Assembly: GCA_045652745.1 (NCBI GenBank)
Contig: JAZRUW010000012.1
Location: forward strand, 62,001 to 126,000
Length of the DNA stretch: 64,000 bases
Direction of reading: 5' to 3'
Source: RGIG2041 sp045652745
Lineage (GTDB): Bacteria > Bacillota > Clostridia > UBA1381 > UMGS1253
In this document: positions 33,279 through 44,066 of the stretch, in pieces
How positions within the stretch are numbered: the stretch's first letter is position 1
How the letters are laid out: every line of letters starts with the position of its first letter
Notes under the pieces: generated by a model
The model's input: the letters and a program-made list of their open reading frames with translations, nothing else
Told to the model about the DNA's origin: nothing
Databases searched by the model: none
Translations under genes and position numbers: made by a program

Positions 33279-34250
33279 ATGAAAAGAACAATTGCTATTT
33301 GCTTGAGCGTGTGCATTCTGCTTTCTTTATGCGCACAGTCGGTTTTGGCGGGGGAAAGCTGGCTTTGGCCCGTTAGAAATTTTTACAATGTCAGTTCGGG
33401 GTACGGACAAAGGAGCTTTGGCTGGCATGACGGCATCGATATTGACAGCACGGGCGCAGGGCAAATCCGCGGGCAAAATGTGCTTGCGTCGCGTTCGGGT
33501 ACGGTAATCGCTATCCATACGGCATGTACGCACAACTATCCGAAGCGAACATCCGCCGAATATTGCAGTTGCGGCGGTGGTTTCGGCAATTACGTTTATA
33601 TCAGACACAGTGACGGCATGTTGTCTATCTACGGGCATTTGTCGGAGGTACTGGTTCAAAAGGGGACCACGGTCACGCAGGGTGCGGTCATCGGTACGGT
33701 GGGGTCTACCGGAAGGGCATCGGGCTATCATTTGCATTTTGAAATCAATGACAGCCGGGGCAATTCCATCAATCCGATGCCGACGGATGACAGGCATACG
33801 ACGATAGGCAGCTCGGCGCCCGACACAAAGGCCATAAGCTACATTTACGATTTGACGGGTAAGAGAGTGGTACAGGTGAAAATCGGGGAGACGAGTATGT
33901 ATGTGGACGGCGTAAAGACCGAAATCGACCCGGGGCGCGCAACGAGTGCCTTTCTGTATTCTGGCAGAACTATGTTGCCGGTGCGCGCGCTTGCCGAGGT
34001 CTTTGGTGCATCGGTTGTATGGGATGAAACAGAGCAGAAGGTAACGGTGTATTCCGAAGACACAACCATTCAATTGTGGATTGACAAATACACAGCAAAG
34101 GTCAACAGCGTAACGCAAACGATGGATGTAGCGCCGATGCTTGTTAATGGCAGAACCTTTATGCCGGTGCGTTTTATTGCCGAAAGTCTGGGCTTGACGG
34201 TGGGGTGGAACGATGCAAACCAAACCGTAACGATTACGGGCGAGATTTAA
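33279..34250 (+). CDS. Secreted M23 peptidase with stalk domain
   Basis: 323 residues. A signal peptide (1-24) precedes the LytM/M23 zinc endopeptidase domain (~28-185) with zinc ligands His50 and Asp54 (GWHDGIDID), the catalytic IYGHL histidine and the YHLHFE pair. The copper-amine-oxidase N-terminal-type stalk covers ~200-323 (RTMLPVRALAE, RTFMPVRFIAESLG). It presumably cleaves peptide cross-links of peptidoglycan outside the cell. Start ATG has AGGAGG. It is paralogous to the gene at 35521-37167 along the whole length, the latter having an inserted middle. Confidence 0.9.
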   Translation: MKRTIAICLSVCILLSLCAQSVLAGESWLWPVRNFYNVSSGYGQRSFGWHDGIDIDSTGAGQIRGQNVLASRSGTVIAIHTACTHNYPKRTSAEYCSCGGGFGNYVYIRHSDGMLSIYGHLSEVLVQKGTTVTQGAVIGTVGSTGRASGYHLHFEINDSRGNSINPMPTDDRHTTIGSSAPDTKAISYIYDLTGKRVVQVKIGETSMYVDGVKTEIDPGRATSAFLYSGRTMLPVRALAEVFGASVVWDETEQKVTVYSEDTTIQLWIDKYTAKVNSVTQTMDVAPMLVNGRTFMPVRFIAESLGLTVGWNDANQTVTITGEI

Positions 34251-34267
34251 TGTAAAGAGCAGAATAT

Positions 34268-34302
34268 AAAAAAGCAACCGAAATGATTTTCGGTTGCTTT
34301 TT
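34268..34302. terminator. Terminator, copy A of a duplicated hairpin
   Basis: AAAAAGCAACCGAAA / TTTCGGTTGCTTTTT with loop TGAT. The same hairpin occurs at 37880-37912. Confidence 0.9.
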
Positions 34303-34316
34303 GTATATTTGCATGG

Positions 34317-34631
34317 TTATTTTTCTTTGACGGATAGATATTCTAAAAAATGCAATGCTTCTTTTTGCTCGTCTTCACTTAAACTTTCGTAAAGAGAGAC
34401 GAGAAGCTGCATGTCTTGGTGGTTTTTGATATTGCTGATGCCAAAAAGATAATCTGTTGTGACATTAAAATGTTCGGCCAAACGTAAAATTGTCTTTGCA
34501 TCTCGGGGGAAATGTTCGTCCTTTTCGTAGTGGCTAATCATACGTGCACCGATATTTAATAGCTTTCCGATTTGCTCCTGTGTTTCGTCATTGTCTTGAC
34601 GTAATTCGCGCAAACGTTCGCCAAAAGTCAT
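34317..34631 (-). CDS. XRE-family helix-turn-helix regulator
   Basis: 104 residues. HTH_3/Cro-C1-type domain at about 2-60 (FGERLRELRQDNDETQEQIGKLL..ARMISHYEKDEHFP), then a short helical tail with SEDEQKEALHFLEYL. Start ATG 34631 with GAGGTGAG; nine upstream in-frame residues lack a ribosome site. It is divergent from the stalk/NPCBM gene; the shared gap contains a perfect palindrome within the neighbour's promoter, its probable operator (inference). Confidence 0.9.
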   Translation of the reverse strand: MTFGERLRELRQDNDETQEQIGKLLNIGARMISHYEKDEHFPRDAKTILRLAEHFNVTTDYLFGISNIKNHQDMQLLVSLYESLSEDEQKEALHFLEYLSVKEK

Positions 34632-34706
34632 TTTTCTCACCTCATTTATAATATACAATAAAATTACTTAAAAAATCAGATAAAGAGATATTATTACTTT
34701 TTTATC

Positions 34707-34736
34707 TTGACACAGAGACATTGTCTCTGTTATAAT
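34707..34736 (+). promoter_or_regulatory. Promoter with embedded 17-bp palindromic operator
   Basis: TTGACA (34707-34712) and TATAAT (34731-34736) with an 18-nt spacer almost wholly filled by the perfect palindrome CAGAGACA-T-TGTCTCTG (34713-34729). A protein bound here would block RNA polymerase. The adjacent XRE regulator is the natural candidate. Confidence 0.8.
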
Positions 34737-34783
34737 GTTCGCGTAGAGTTAGAATTACTGTAAAAATGAAAGGAAAGATAAAA

Positions 34784-35479
34784 ATGAAAGACAAGTTGAG
34801 AGGGATTTTTCTGGGTGTCTTAATTGGAGTGATGGTGATGGGGAGTGTGGTTTTAGCTGCTAATACCACAACCTTATACAACGTTGTGACCAATGGCGTA
34901 AAAATTGTTGTTGATGGTATGAAACTAAATCCCAGGGATGCAAATGGCAGTCGTGTAGAGCCGATAATTTACAATGGAACGACCTATTTGCCGGTGCGTG
35001 CGGTTGCAGATGCATTGGGAAAAGCTGTGTATTGGGATGGGCCCAATTATACGGTTTATTTAGGCAGTATGGGGGGAACCCTTACATACCCTTCTGCATA
35101 TTTAACTGAAAATAACATAGGAATAGCGTTTTCTAATGCGGCGCAAAAGGATTTGACAGATAATTACGGAAACACATACAGCGAAGGATTATATTTTTAC
35201 GGCAATGGTACGGCGGAATATTTGGTCAATATGAAATACAGCAGATTAAAAGGAACGCTATATGTACCGCAAGGAACAACAAGTTCGTACAACGGAAGCG
35301 TGAAAGTAATTGCTGACGGAAAAACGATATATACCTCGCCGGTAATGGATAAAACCTCTCGTCCGATATCTTTTGATATAAACATTAGGGGATATAACGA
35401 TATTAAAATACAGTTTGACCAAGGCACTGGTTTATATGGATTTAATATATATGTGGGAGGTGCAGGCTTTTATCAGTGA
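34784..35479 (+). CDS. Secreted stalk-domain protein with NPCBM-like C terminus
   Basis: 231 residues. A signal peptide/hydrophobic N terminus (1-26) precedes a short copper-amine-oxidase N-terminal-type unit (~35-90, TTYLPVRAVADALGKAVYWD). A C-terminal jelly-roll (~110-231) matches the NPCBM carbohydrate-binding pattern (LKGTLYVPQG, ADGKTIYTSPV, IKIQFDQG). Likely a wall- or glycan-binding protein. Start is ATG 34784 with AAAGGA nine bases upstream. Expression is probably controlled by the divergent XRE regulator. The next gene starts 41 nt downstream. Confidence 0.82.
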   Translation: MKDKLRGIFLGVLIGVMVMGSVVLAANTTTLYNVVTNGVKIVVDGMKLNPRDANGSRVEPIIYNGTTYLPVRAVADALGKAVYWDGPNYTVYLGSMGGTLTYPSAYLTENNIGIAFSNAAQKDLTDNYGNTYSEGLYFYGNGTAEYLVNMKYSRLKGTLYVPQGTTSSYNGSVKVIADGKTIYTSPVMDKTSRPISFDINIRGYNDIKIQFDQGTGLYGFNIYVGGAGFYQ

Positions 35480-35520
35480 TAAAAAAGAATAGTAAAAAAT
35501 ATGAAAAGGATGATGGAACT

Positions 35521-37167
35521 ATGAAAAAAAATATTTGTTTGTGCTTGAGCGTATGCATCATTCTTAGTTTATGCATTGTGCCGGTTTCGGCTGCAGAAAG
35601 CTGGTTGTGGCCTGTTGCAGGCTTTTACAATATAAGCTCTGGATATGGGCAGAGAAGTTCCGGCTGGCATGGCGGAATTGACATTGATGCGTATGGCGTC
35701 GGCAATATTAAAGATAAGCCGGTAGTAGCCAGCAAGAGCGGTACTGTTTCGGCATATAGTGGCTGTTCGCATAATTACCCAAAGACTAACGGAGTGAAAA
35801 ATTGTGGCTGTAACGGCGATGCGGGCAACTATGTAAGTATCAGACACAGTGACGGAACGACCTCGAGATATTTGCATTTGGGTTCTATAGTTGTTTCAAA
35901 TGGCGCAAGTGTTGCACAAGGCGCGGTTATAGGCTATGTTGGTTCTACTGGTTATTCTACGGGTTATCATTTGCATTTTGACATTAGCGACAGCTCAAAT
36001 AATAGAATGAATCCAATGCCGGTAAGCTCGAAGCATACAACAGTTGGCAATTCAGCACCGAAGTCTAAGTCTATTGATTATATTTATTCCGTCGGTGAAG
36101 TGCAACAACCGGCTCAATCACCAGCACCGATTGACACGCCGCATATTAGTAATACAAGTCTTATCATCAAATATGGACAGAGCGGTGACCATGTAAGAGA
36201 ATTACAGGAATGTCTAAACCATTTGGAGAATGCCGGCTTAAAGATAGATGGTAAGTTTGGTGATGCTACACATACGGCGGTAAAGAATTTTCAGGCAAAG
36301 CATGGTCTTAGTGTAGACGGTGATGCAGGCCCGAAAACGCTCGGCAAAATTAACGAGTTAATTCGTGCACAGAGTACAGTGCACAACCATTTTGAAAAAC
36401 TAGCAGGTAAGAATTATGAAAGTGCACATCCGCATAGAGTATATGCAACTTGCATCTGCGGCGAAGAATGGCGTTATACAGGTGAAACGCAGAAGGTGAA
36501 CGGATGTTCTGAGTGTTATCATACGCATAGTTATACAAAAAAATATGAAAGTGAGCATCCGCACAAGCAATATGCAATTTGTGATTGTGGTGATAAAAAT
36601 TATACCGGTAAAACCAGAACGGTAGATGGCTGTGATGATTGCCACGAACACAGTTATATCACCAAGTATGAGGGGGAGCATCCGCACAAGCAGTATAAAA
36701 TTTGCGATTGCGGTGAGAAAAATTATACTGGTAAGACAAGAGAAGTTAAGTCTTGCGAGATTTGCAATCCCTCGGTGAAGAGAGTGATTAAGCTGCAAAT
36801 CGGCGTTCCAAGTATGTATATTGATGGTGTGGAGGCCGAAATCGACCCGGGTCGAGGTACGAGTGCCATACTGTATGGTGGAAGAACATTGTTGCCGATT
36901 CGTGCCATTGCAGAGTCATTTGGGGCATCGGTGGTATGGGATGAAATTGAGCAAAGGGTAACCATCTATTCAGAGGACACAACCATTCAGTTGTGGATTG
37001 ATGAATACAAGGCAAAGGTGAATAGTGTGACAAGAACGGTTGATGTGGCACCGATGCTTGTCAATGGAAGAACTTTTATGCCCATTCGTTTCATTGCCGA
37101 AAGCTTGGGCTTATCGGTGGGTTGGAATGATGCAAATCAAATGGTAACGATTGAGGGAGAAATCTGA
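35521..37167 (+). CDS. Secreted M23 peptidase with peptidoglycan-binding, Cys/His repeats and stalk domain
   Basis: 548 residues. Signal peptide (1-24); M23 domain (~28-190) with His50/Asp54, the YLHL histidine and YHLHFD; PG_binding_1 domain (~215-280, GDHVRELQECL...GDATHTAVKNFQ). Next come three tandem ~40-residue Cys/His repeats (~285-415) of the pattern H.H..KYE.EHPHK.Y.ICDCG..NYTGKT....C..C, which could bind zinc. A copper-amine-oxidase N-terminal-type stalk (~425-548) closes the protein. It acts on the wall from outside. Both ends are close paralogues of the peptidase at 33279. Start ATG 35521 follows AAGGATGATGG. Confidence 0.88.
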   Translation: MKKNICLCLSVCIILSLCIVPVSAAESWLWPVAGFYNISSGYGQRSSGWHGGIDIDAYGVGNIKDKPVVASKSGTVSAYSGCSHNYPKTNGVKNCGCNGDAGNYVSIRHSDGTTSRYLHLGSIVVSNGASVAQGAVIGYVGSTGYSTGYHLHFDISDSSNNRMNPMPVSSKHTTVGNSAPKSKSIDYIYSVGEVQQPAQSPAPIDTPHISNTSLIIKYGQSGDHVRELQECLNHLENAGLKIDGKFGDATHTAVKNFQAKHGLSVDGDAGPKTLGKINELIRAQSTVHNHFEKLAGKNYESAHPHRVYATCICGEEWRYTGETQKVNGCSECYHTHSYTKKYESEHPHKQYAICDCGDKNYTGKTRTVDGCDDCHEHSYITKYEGEHPHKQYKICDCGEKNYTGKTREVKSCEICNPSVKRVIKLQIGVPSMYIDGVEAEIDPGRGTSAILYGGRTLLPIRAIAESFGASVVWDEIEQRVTIYSEDTTIQLWIDEYKAKVNSVTRTVDVAPMLVNGRTFMPIRFIAESLGLSVGWNDANQMVTIEGEI

Positions 37168-37200
37168 TTTGAGTTCTGATAAATAAGGGGAGTATATATC

Positions 37201-37410
37201 ATGAAGAAGTTTTGGGATATTTTATTGATTTTGGGGATGATTCTATGCGCACTTTGTGCATGTGGGCAAACATATGAATGTTGTGACTGCGGAAAAAATA
37301 CCAGCAAATCATATTATACGTTTGAAGCGAGCAAGGAGCAAGTAATGTGCGAAGAGTGTGCAAGAGAGTATTGGATGCCGCTTCCGTATCAGAATTATCG
37401 TGTGAAATAA
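37201..37410 (+). CDS. Small putative lipoprotein with zinc-ribbon cysteines
   Basis: 69 residues. N-terminal hydrophobic segment ending in LCALCAC, compatible with a lipobox cysteine, then two CxxC pairs (CCDCGKN and CEECARE) in a zinc-ribbon arrangement. No family recognised. It lies 33 bp after the M23 gene, and AAGGGGAG precedes the ATG. Probably part of the same transcript. Confidence 0.6.
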   Translation: MKKFWDILLILGMILCALCACGQTYECCDCGKNTSKSYYTFEASKEQVMCEECAREYWMPLPYQNYRVK

Positions 37411-37448
37411 ATTCATCCTAGTGGGGAGAAAAATATGGAGGTATCTTT

Positions 37449-37868
37449 ATGGAAAATTTTAGCGTAGCCAAGATATGTAAAATCATAGCGAGTGTTTTGT
37501 TGGGCATTTTGACACTTATGTGTGTCATTAGTGGTTTAATTCTGCTCAGTGAGGAAAATTTTAAACTGTTCTTTATGATGATAATTTCATATAGTGTTGT
37601 TGGCGCTATAACTTTTATTCCTTTGTATGCGTTGGGCGAGATTATAGATACGTTGCACAGTATTAGTTTTGGTGTTTACAAAACAAACAAGTTACTGGTG
37701 CAAGAGGAGCAAGAAGCAAAAGAGGAAAAGGTTATAGAAAAAGACAGCGCTGCTATTCGAATACAAAAAGAATCTTTGCAACCACAAGAGGGATGGGTTT
37801 GCAAAAAATGCAGAACACGAAATTCATCAAACACTATAACCTGTAAGGATTGTGGTGCGTACAAATAA
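37449..37868 (+). CDS. Membrane protein with C-terminal zinc finger
   Basis: 139 residues. Two transmembrane helices (about 10-32 and 40-62), a charged helical linker (~75-105) and a C-terminal RanBP2/zinc-ribbon-like motif W.C.KCRTRNSSNTITCKDCG. Start ATG with GGAGG. Last gene of the duplicated block before the second copy of the hairpin terminator. Function unknown. Confidence 0.65.
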   Translation: MENFSVAKICKIIASVLLGILTLMCVISGLILLSEENFKLFFMMIISYSVVGAITFIPLYALGEIIDTLHSISFGVYKTNKLLVQEEQEAKEEKVIEKDSAAIRIQKESLQPQEGWVCKKCRTRNSSNTITCKDCGAYK

Positions 37869-37879
37869 GCAAGGGAATG

Positions 37880-37912
37880 AAAAGCAACCGAAATGATTTT
37901 CGGTTGCTTTTT
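37880..37912. terminator. Terminator, copy B of a duplicated hairpin
   Basis: AAAAGCAACCGAAA / TTTCGGTTGCTTTT with loop TGAT, the same as at 34268-34302. It serves the zinc-finger gene and, on the other strand, valS. Confidence 0.9.
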
Positions 37913-37925
37913 GATTTAAATTCTC

Positions 37926-40559
<2,634 letters not shown>

Positions 40560-40588
40560 TTTCTATTCCTCCAAAACTGTTTTGGTTT

Positions 40589-40771
40589 TTACATGTAATC
40601 CGGCAGGATCATCGTCATGGCGATTGCGATGCAGGCAAGCAGCATCACAGCCTTTAAAAGCACGATTTCTTTCTCGTCCGGCTCCCGCTTTAAAACGCGC
40701 TCTAAAATCTTTTTTGCGCAAAAGGCGATGATTGCACAGACGATTGCCAAAATGATACAAATGATTTTCAT
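40589..40771 (-). CDS. Small two-helix membrane protein upstream of valS
   Basis: 60 residues. Two hydrophobic helices (about 3-20 and 38-57) flank a charged loop (KREPDEKE). Start ATG 40771 with AAGGA nine bases upstream. It lies 29 bp before valS. No family recognised. Confidence 0.65.
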   Translation of the reverse strand: MKIICIILAIVCAIIAFCAKKILERVLKREPDEKEIVLLKAVMLLACIAIAMTMILPDYM

Positions 40772-40926
40772 AGCACTCAATCCTTCTTATTGTATTGTAA
40801 AATCCGTAAAAAGTCAAGTATTTCACAGGTTTTCGATTGTTTTAGCCTTAGAAAGGTGCGCCGCCGGAATTGGCTAAAAAATGTAACTGACCTGCTCACC
40901 TGCGCAAATGGAAACTATACTATTTT

Positions 40927-40955
40927 ATTATACCAAAGAAAGCACCGATGGTCAA
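40927..40955 (-). promoter_or_regulatory. Promoter of the small gene-valS unit
   Basis: Minus strand TTGACC (40955-40950), 17-nt spacer, TATAAT (40932-40927), giving a leader of about 150 nt. No T-box landmarks were recognised in that leader. Confidence 0.7.
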
Positions 40956-41016
40956 GGGTGACAAAGTTGTATAAAATCACCATTTCGGGCAAGGATAGAT
41001 AGCGGAGGCGGTTTAT

Positions 41017-41700
41017 GTGTTTGTACTGATTTTGCGTGCACTTGTTTTGTATTTGCTTGTGATGTTTTCTTTGCGGCTGATGGGCAAGCGGCAGGTGGGG
41101 CAACTTCAACCTGCCGAGTTGGTAATAGCGATTATGATTTCCGATGTGGCATCTATACCGATGCAAAATACGGGCGTGCCGCTGCTTAGCGGCATAGTAC
41201 CGATTTGTATTTTGGTGATTGCGGAACTTTCGATTTCGTATATTTCGCTGAAAAACCGCAAACTGCGCGTGGCTTTTTCGGGCAGTCCGAGCGTTTTGGT
41301 GCACAAAGGGGTGCTTGACGAAAAGGAGATGGAGCGCCAGCGCTTCAACATTGACGATTTATTAGAGGAATTGCGCGTGCAGGGGTATGCAGACATTTCT
41401 CAGATTGAATATGCCATTTTGGAAACGGGCGGGCAAATCAGCGTGATCCCGAAAAGTGCGGCGAGAAATCTGACGGTGGGGGATTTGCAACTCAAAGTCT
41501 GTCAGGAGGTGTTGCCGTATGCGCTCATTACGGACGGATGCGTGGATGATACGGAGCTTATGCGCGCCGGCAAAACAAGAAAGTGGCTTGAAAAACAACT
41601 CAAACAGCGCCACATAGAAAATGTCAAAGCGGTGTTTTTGGCCTCACTCAATGCGCAGGGTGAGCTGTTTATACAGACAAAACAGAATAGAAAGCGGTGA
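41017..41700 (+). CDS. DUF421/YetF-family membrane protein
   Basis: 227 residues. Three N-terminal transmembrane helices (about 3-75) with LMGKRQVGQLQPAELVIAIMISDVASIPMQ, then the cytoplasmic DUF421 part (~85-160) with PSVLVHKG and LLEELR.QGY.DISQIEYAILETGGQISV. The family includes Bacillus YetF/YrbG; function unknown. It starts with GTG 41017, eight bases after GGAGG. The DUF4363 gene follows by four bases, a common pairing in Clostridia. Confidence 0.9.
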   Translation: MFVLILRALVLYLLVMFSLRLMGKRQVGQLQPAELVIAIMISDVASIPMQNTGVPLLSGIVPICILVIAELSISYISLKNRKLRVAFSGSPSVLVHKGVLDEKEMERQRFNIDDLLEELRVQGYADISQIEYAILETGGQISVIPKSAARNLTVGDLQLKVCQEVLPYALITDGCVDDTELMRAGKTRKWLEKQLKQRHIENVKAVFLASLNAQGELFIQTKQNRKR

Positions 41701-41704
41701 GCGG

Positions 41705-42085
41705 ATGAAAAGATTTATTTTTGCCGTTGTATTGTTTGCGGTTGTGCTTGGAGGTGGCGGATTGTTTCAATGGATGCTCGGAAATTTCGGCGAGCAGATG
41801 CAGGCGCACTGCGCGGCGATTGAGCGTTATGCAAAAGAAGAAAACTGGACAGCGTTGGATGGGCAGGTGCAGGCATTAGAAAAATTTTGGGATAAGAAAG
41901 AGACGGCACTGACGTATATTGCCGACCATGCGCACTTAAATATCATTACCGCCGCACTCGGTGAACTGCAAATGGCAACAGATGCGTGTGACGGGATGGA
42001 GGCGCTTTTGGCCAATGCGCGTATGCGCAGCGAAGCGAGCGCCATTGTGGAAGATGCAAGTTTTCGCCCCGAAAATATATTTTAG
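41705..42085 (+). CDS. DUF4363-family protein
   Basis: 126 residues. An N-terminal transmembrane helix (3-22) with a helical extracytoplasmic part containing YAKEENWTALDGQVQALEKFWDKKETALTYIADHAHLN, characteristic of DUF4363. Start ATG 41705 lies four bases after the DUF421 stop with GGTGAGCGG upstream. The two are one operon; the joint role is unknown. Confidence 0.82.
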   Translation: MKRFIFAVVLFAVVLGGGGLFQWMLGNFGEQMQAHCAAIERYAKEENWTALDGQVQALEKFWDKKETALTYIADHAHLNIITAALGELQMATDACDGMEALLANARMRSEASAIVEDASFRPENIF

Positions 42086-42106
42086 AAAGAAAATCTGCAA
42101 ATCCTA

Positions 42107-42135
42107 TTGAAAAAAAGGGAAAAAAGGTATATAAT
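42107..42135 (+). promoter_or_regulatory. Promoter of nifS-nifU
   Basis: TTGAAA (42107-42112), 17-nt spacer, TATAAT (42130-42135). No IscR-type gene or obvious operator lies next to it. Confidence 0.75.
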
Positions 42136-42173
42136 AATTCTGTTTGAGATTTATTTTGGTATGGAGGCAAACC

Positions 42174-43355
42174 ATGGGCAATACAATTTATATGGATAAT
42201 TCCGCCACTACGCCTTTAAAGCGCGAGGTGCTGGATGCGATGATGCCGTATTTGACCGAAGAGTTCGGCAATGCGTCTTCTATATATTCTACCGGCCGTA
42301 GTGCCAGAGCAGCGGTAGATAAGGCTAGAGAAACGGTTGCAAATGCGCTTGGTGCCAAGCCGGGAGAAATTTATTTTACGGCTTGCGGCTCGGAGGCAGA
42401 CAACTGGGCAATTAAAGGCGTGGCTTACGCGTGCCAAAGCAAGGGTAAGCACATTATTACTTCTAAAATTGAACATCATGCGATTTTGCATACAACACAG
42501 TATCTGGAAAAGCAGGGGTTTGAGGTTACATACCTGCCGGTGGATGAAACCGGTCTTGTAAGCCCGGACGACTTGGAGGCGGCTATCCGCCCGGATACCA
42601 TTTTGGTCAGCATCATGTTTGCAAACAACGAAATCGGTACAATTCAGCCGATTGCAAAGCTTGCAAAGATTGCCAAGGCACACGGCGTGCTGTTTCACAC
42701 GGATGCGGTGCAGGCCATGGGCAATATGGAAATTAATGTAAAGGAACTCGGCGTGGATTTGCTGTCGGTTTCTGCGCATAAGATTTCCGGTCCGAAGGGT
42801 GTGGGTGCGCTGTATGTGCGTACGGGTGTGCGTATTGACAACTTTATGCACGGCGGTGCGCAGGAGCGCAGTCGCAGAGCGGGTACAGAAAATGTCGCGG
42901 GCATTGTCGGCTTTGCAAAGGCAATGGAGCTTGCAACGGCGGATATTCCGGCGCATATCGAAAAACTGACTGCGATGCGTGAACGTTTGATTGCAGGCAT
43001 CGAGGAAAAGATACCGTTTTGCCGCTTAAACGGGCATAGAACACAAAGACTTTGTACGAACGTGAATTTCTCGTTTCAGTATATTGAGGGCGAAGCGCTG
43101 CTTTTAATGCTGGATATGTACGGTATTGCGGCTTCGAGCGGCTCGGCTTGTACGTCCGGCTCGCTCGATCCGTCACACGTGCTGTTGGCCATCGGCCTGC
43201 CGCACGAAATTGCACACGGCTCGCTTCGCTTGAGCCTGGGCGATTTTAACACGGAAGAAGAAGTAGACAAGGTGATGGAGGCTTTGGTGCCGATTGTGCA
43301 GAGATTGCGTGATATGTCGCCTTTGTATGAGGAGGTAGCAAAAAATGTACAGTGA
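42174..43355 (+). CDS. nifS: Cysteine desulfurase NifS
   Basis: 393 residues. PLP enzyme that removes sulfur from cysteine for Fe-S assembly. N-terminal YMDNSATTP, PLP-binding lysine in SAHKISGPKG, and the sulfur-accepting cysteine in SSGSACTSGSLDPSHVL; this last form is the group I (NifS/IscS) type with a long flexible loop. Start ATG 42174 with GGAGG. Its last 11 bases overlap nifU, so the two are translationally coupled. Confidence 0.96.
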   Translation: MGNTIYMDNSATTPLKREVLDAMMPYLTEEFGNASSIYSTGRSARAAVDKARETVANALGAKPGEIYFTACGSEADNWAIKGVAYACQSKGKHIITSKIEHHAILHTTQYLEKQGFEVTYLPVDETGLVSPDDLEAAIRPDTILVSIMFANNEIGTIQPIAKLAKIAKAHGVLFHTDAVQAMGNMEINVKELGVDLLSVSAHKISGPKGVGALYVRTGVRIDNFMHGGAQERSRRAGTENVAGIVGFAKAMELATADIPAHIEKLTAMRERLIAGIEEKIPFCRLNGHRTQRLCTNVNFSFQYIEGEALLLMLDMYGIAASSGSACTSGSLDPSHVLLAIGLPHEIAHGSLRLSLGDFNTEEEVDKVMEALVPIVQRLRDMSPLYEEVAKNVQ

Positions 43356-43776
43356 ACAGGTAATGGACCATTTCGCAAATCCGCGCAATGTCGGCGAGAT
43401 TGAAGATGCAAATGCAGTCGGTCAGGTCGGCAATGCCAAGTGCGGCGATATTATGAAGATGTATATGAAAATCAATGATGACGGCATCATTGAGGATGTA
43501 AAATTTAAGACCTTCGGTTGCGGCGCCGCAGTAGCGACAAGCTCTATGGCAACCGAGCTTGTGATGGGCAAGAGCATCGAAGAGGCGCTTGCGCTCACCA
43601 ACAAGGCGGTTATGGATGCGCTCGGCGGTTTGCCGCCGGCAAAAATCCACTGCTCAGTCTTGGCAGAGGAAGCCATCCATGCAGCAATTGATGATTACTA
43701 CACACGAAAGGGTATCCCGAACCCGAATCCGCGCAAATGTGACGGGTGTTGTGAGAGTTGCCACCACCACGAATAA
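43345..43776 (+). CDS. nifU: Fe-S scaffold protein NifU/IscU type
   Basis: 143 residues. IscU-like domain with the three cluster cysteines in NAKCGD, KTFGCGAA and IHCSVLAEEAI, and the Asp that modulates release in CGD. The usual length is ~125; the extra C-terminal tail RKCDGCCESCHHHE is rich in Cys and His and may bind metal. Start ATG after GAGGAGG, overlapping nifS. Works with NifS upstream. Confidence 0.94.
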   Translation: MYSEQVMDHFANPRNVGEIEDANAVGQVGNAKCGDIMKMYMKINDDGIIEDVKFKTFGCGAAVATSSMATELVMGKSIEEALALTNKAVMDALGGLPPAKIHCSVLAEEAIHAAIDDYYTRKGIPNPNPRKCDGCCESCHHHE

Positions 43777-43787
43777 TTTCAGTGCCG

Positions 43788-43991
43788 TAAAAATGGTCTG
43801 GAGCATAAAAAAGCTGAAAATAATTCAGCTTTTTTTATTACGAACAAACATTACCCTCGACGTACTGGTGTACGCCTTCGGGCCAGCCGGCGATGCCGGT
43901 GCTGTTTGTCCGTTCCAAACCATTTTTCCGGGCCCTGATGACTGTAAAAAAGTCCGGAGCATAAAAAGGAATGTGCACACATTCCTTTTTT
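43788..43991. repeat. Duplicated terminator cassette after nifU
   Basis: Two similar 28-nt stretches end in GGAGCATAAAAA (43787-43813 and 43942-43969). Each is followed by a strong terminator hairpin: AAAAAAGCTGAA/TTCAGCTTTTTT (43807-43836) and AAAAAGGAATGTG/CACATTCCTTTTT (43963-43991). Between them is a G/C-rich block with CGAACAAACA and TGTTTGTCCG near its ends that can also pair. Confidence 0.65.
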
Positions 43992-44066
43992 CTTGCTTTT
44001 TGCATGGGTTTCGTTTATAATGGGAGAGGAAATAAAATTCTAACTGAATCTACAGGGGGATTTTTT

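Noticed and set aside
40789..40817. Second promoter (TTGACT-17-TACAAT) directly before the small valS-upstream gene
   Set aside because: Its transcription start would fall at or after the ribosome site of that gene, so it could not give a translatable message; the upstream promoter at 40927-40955 is preferred.
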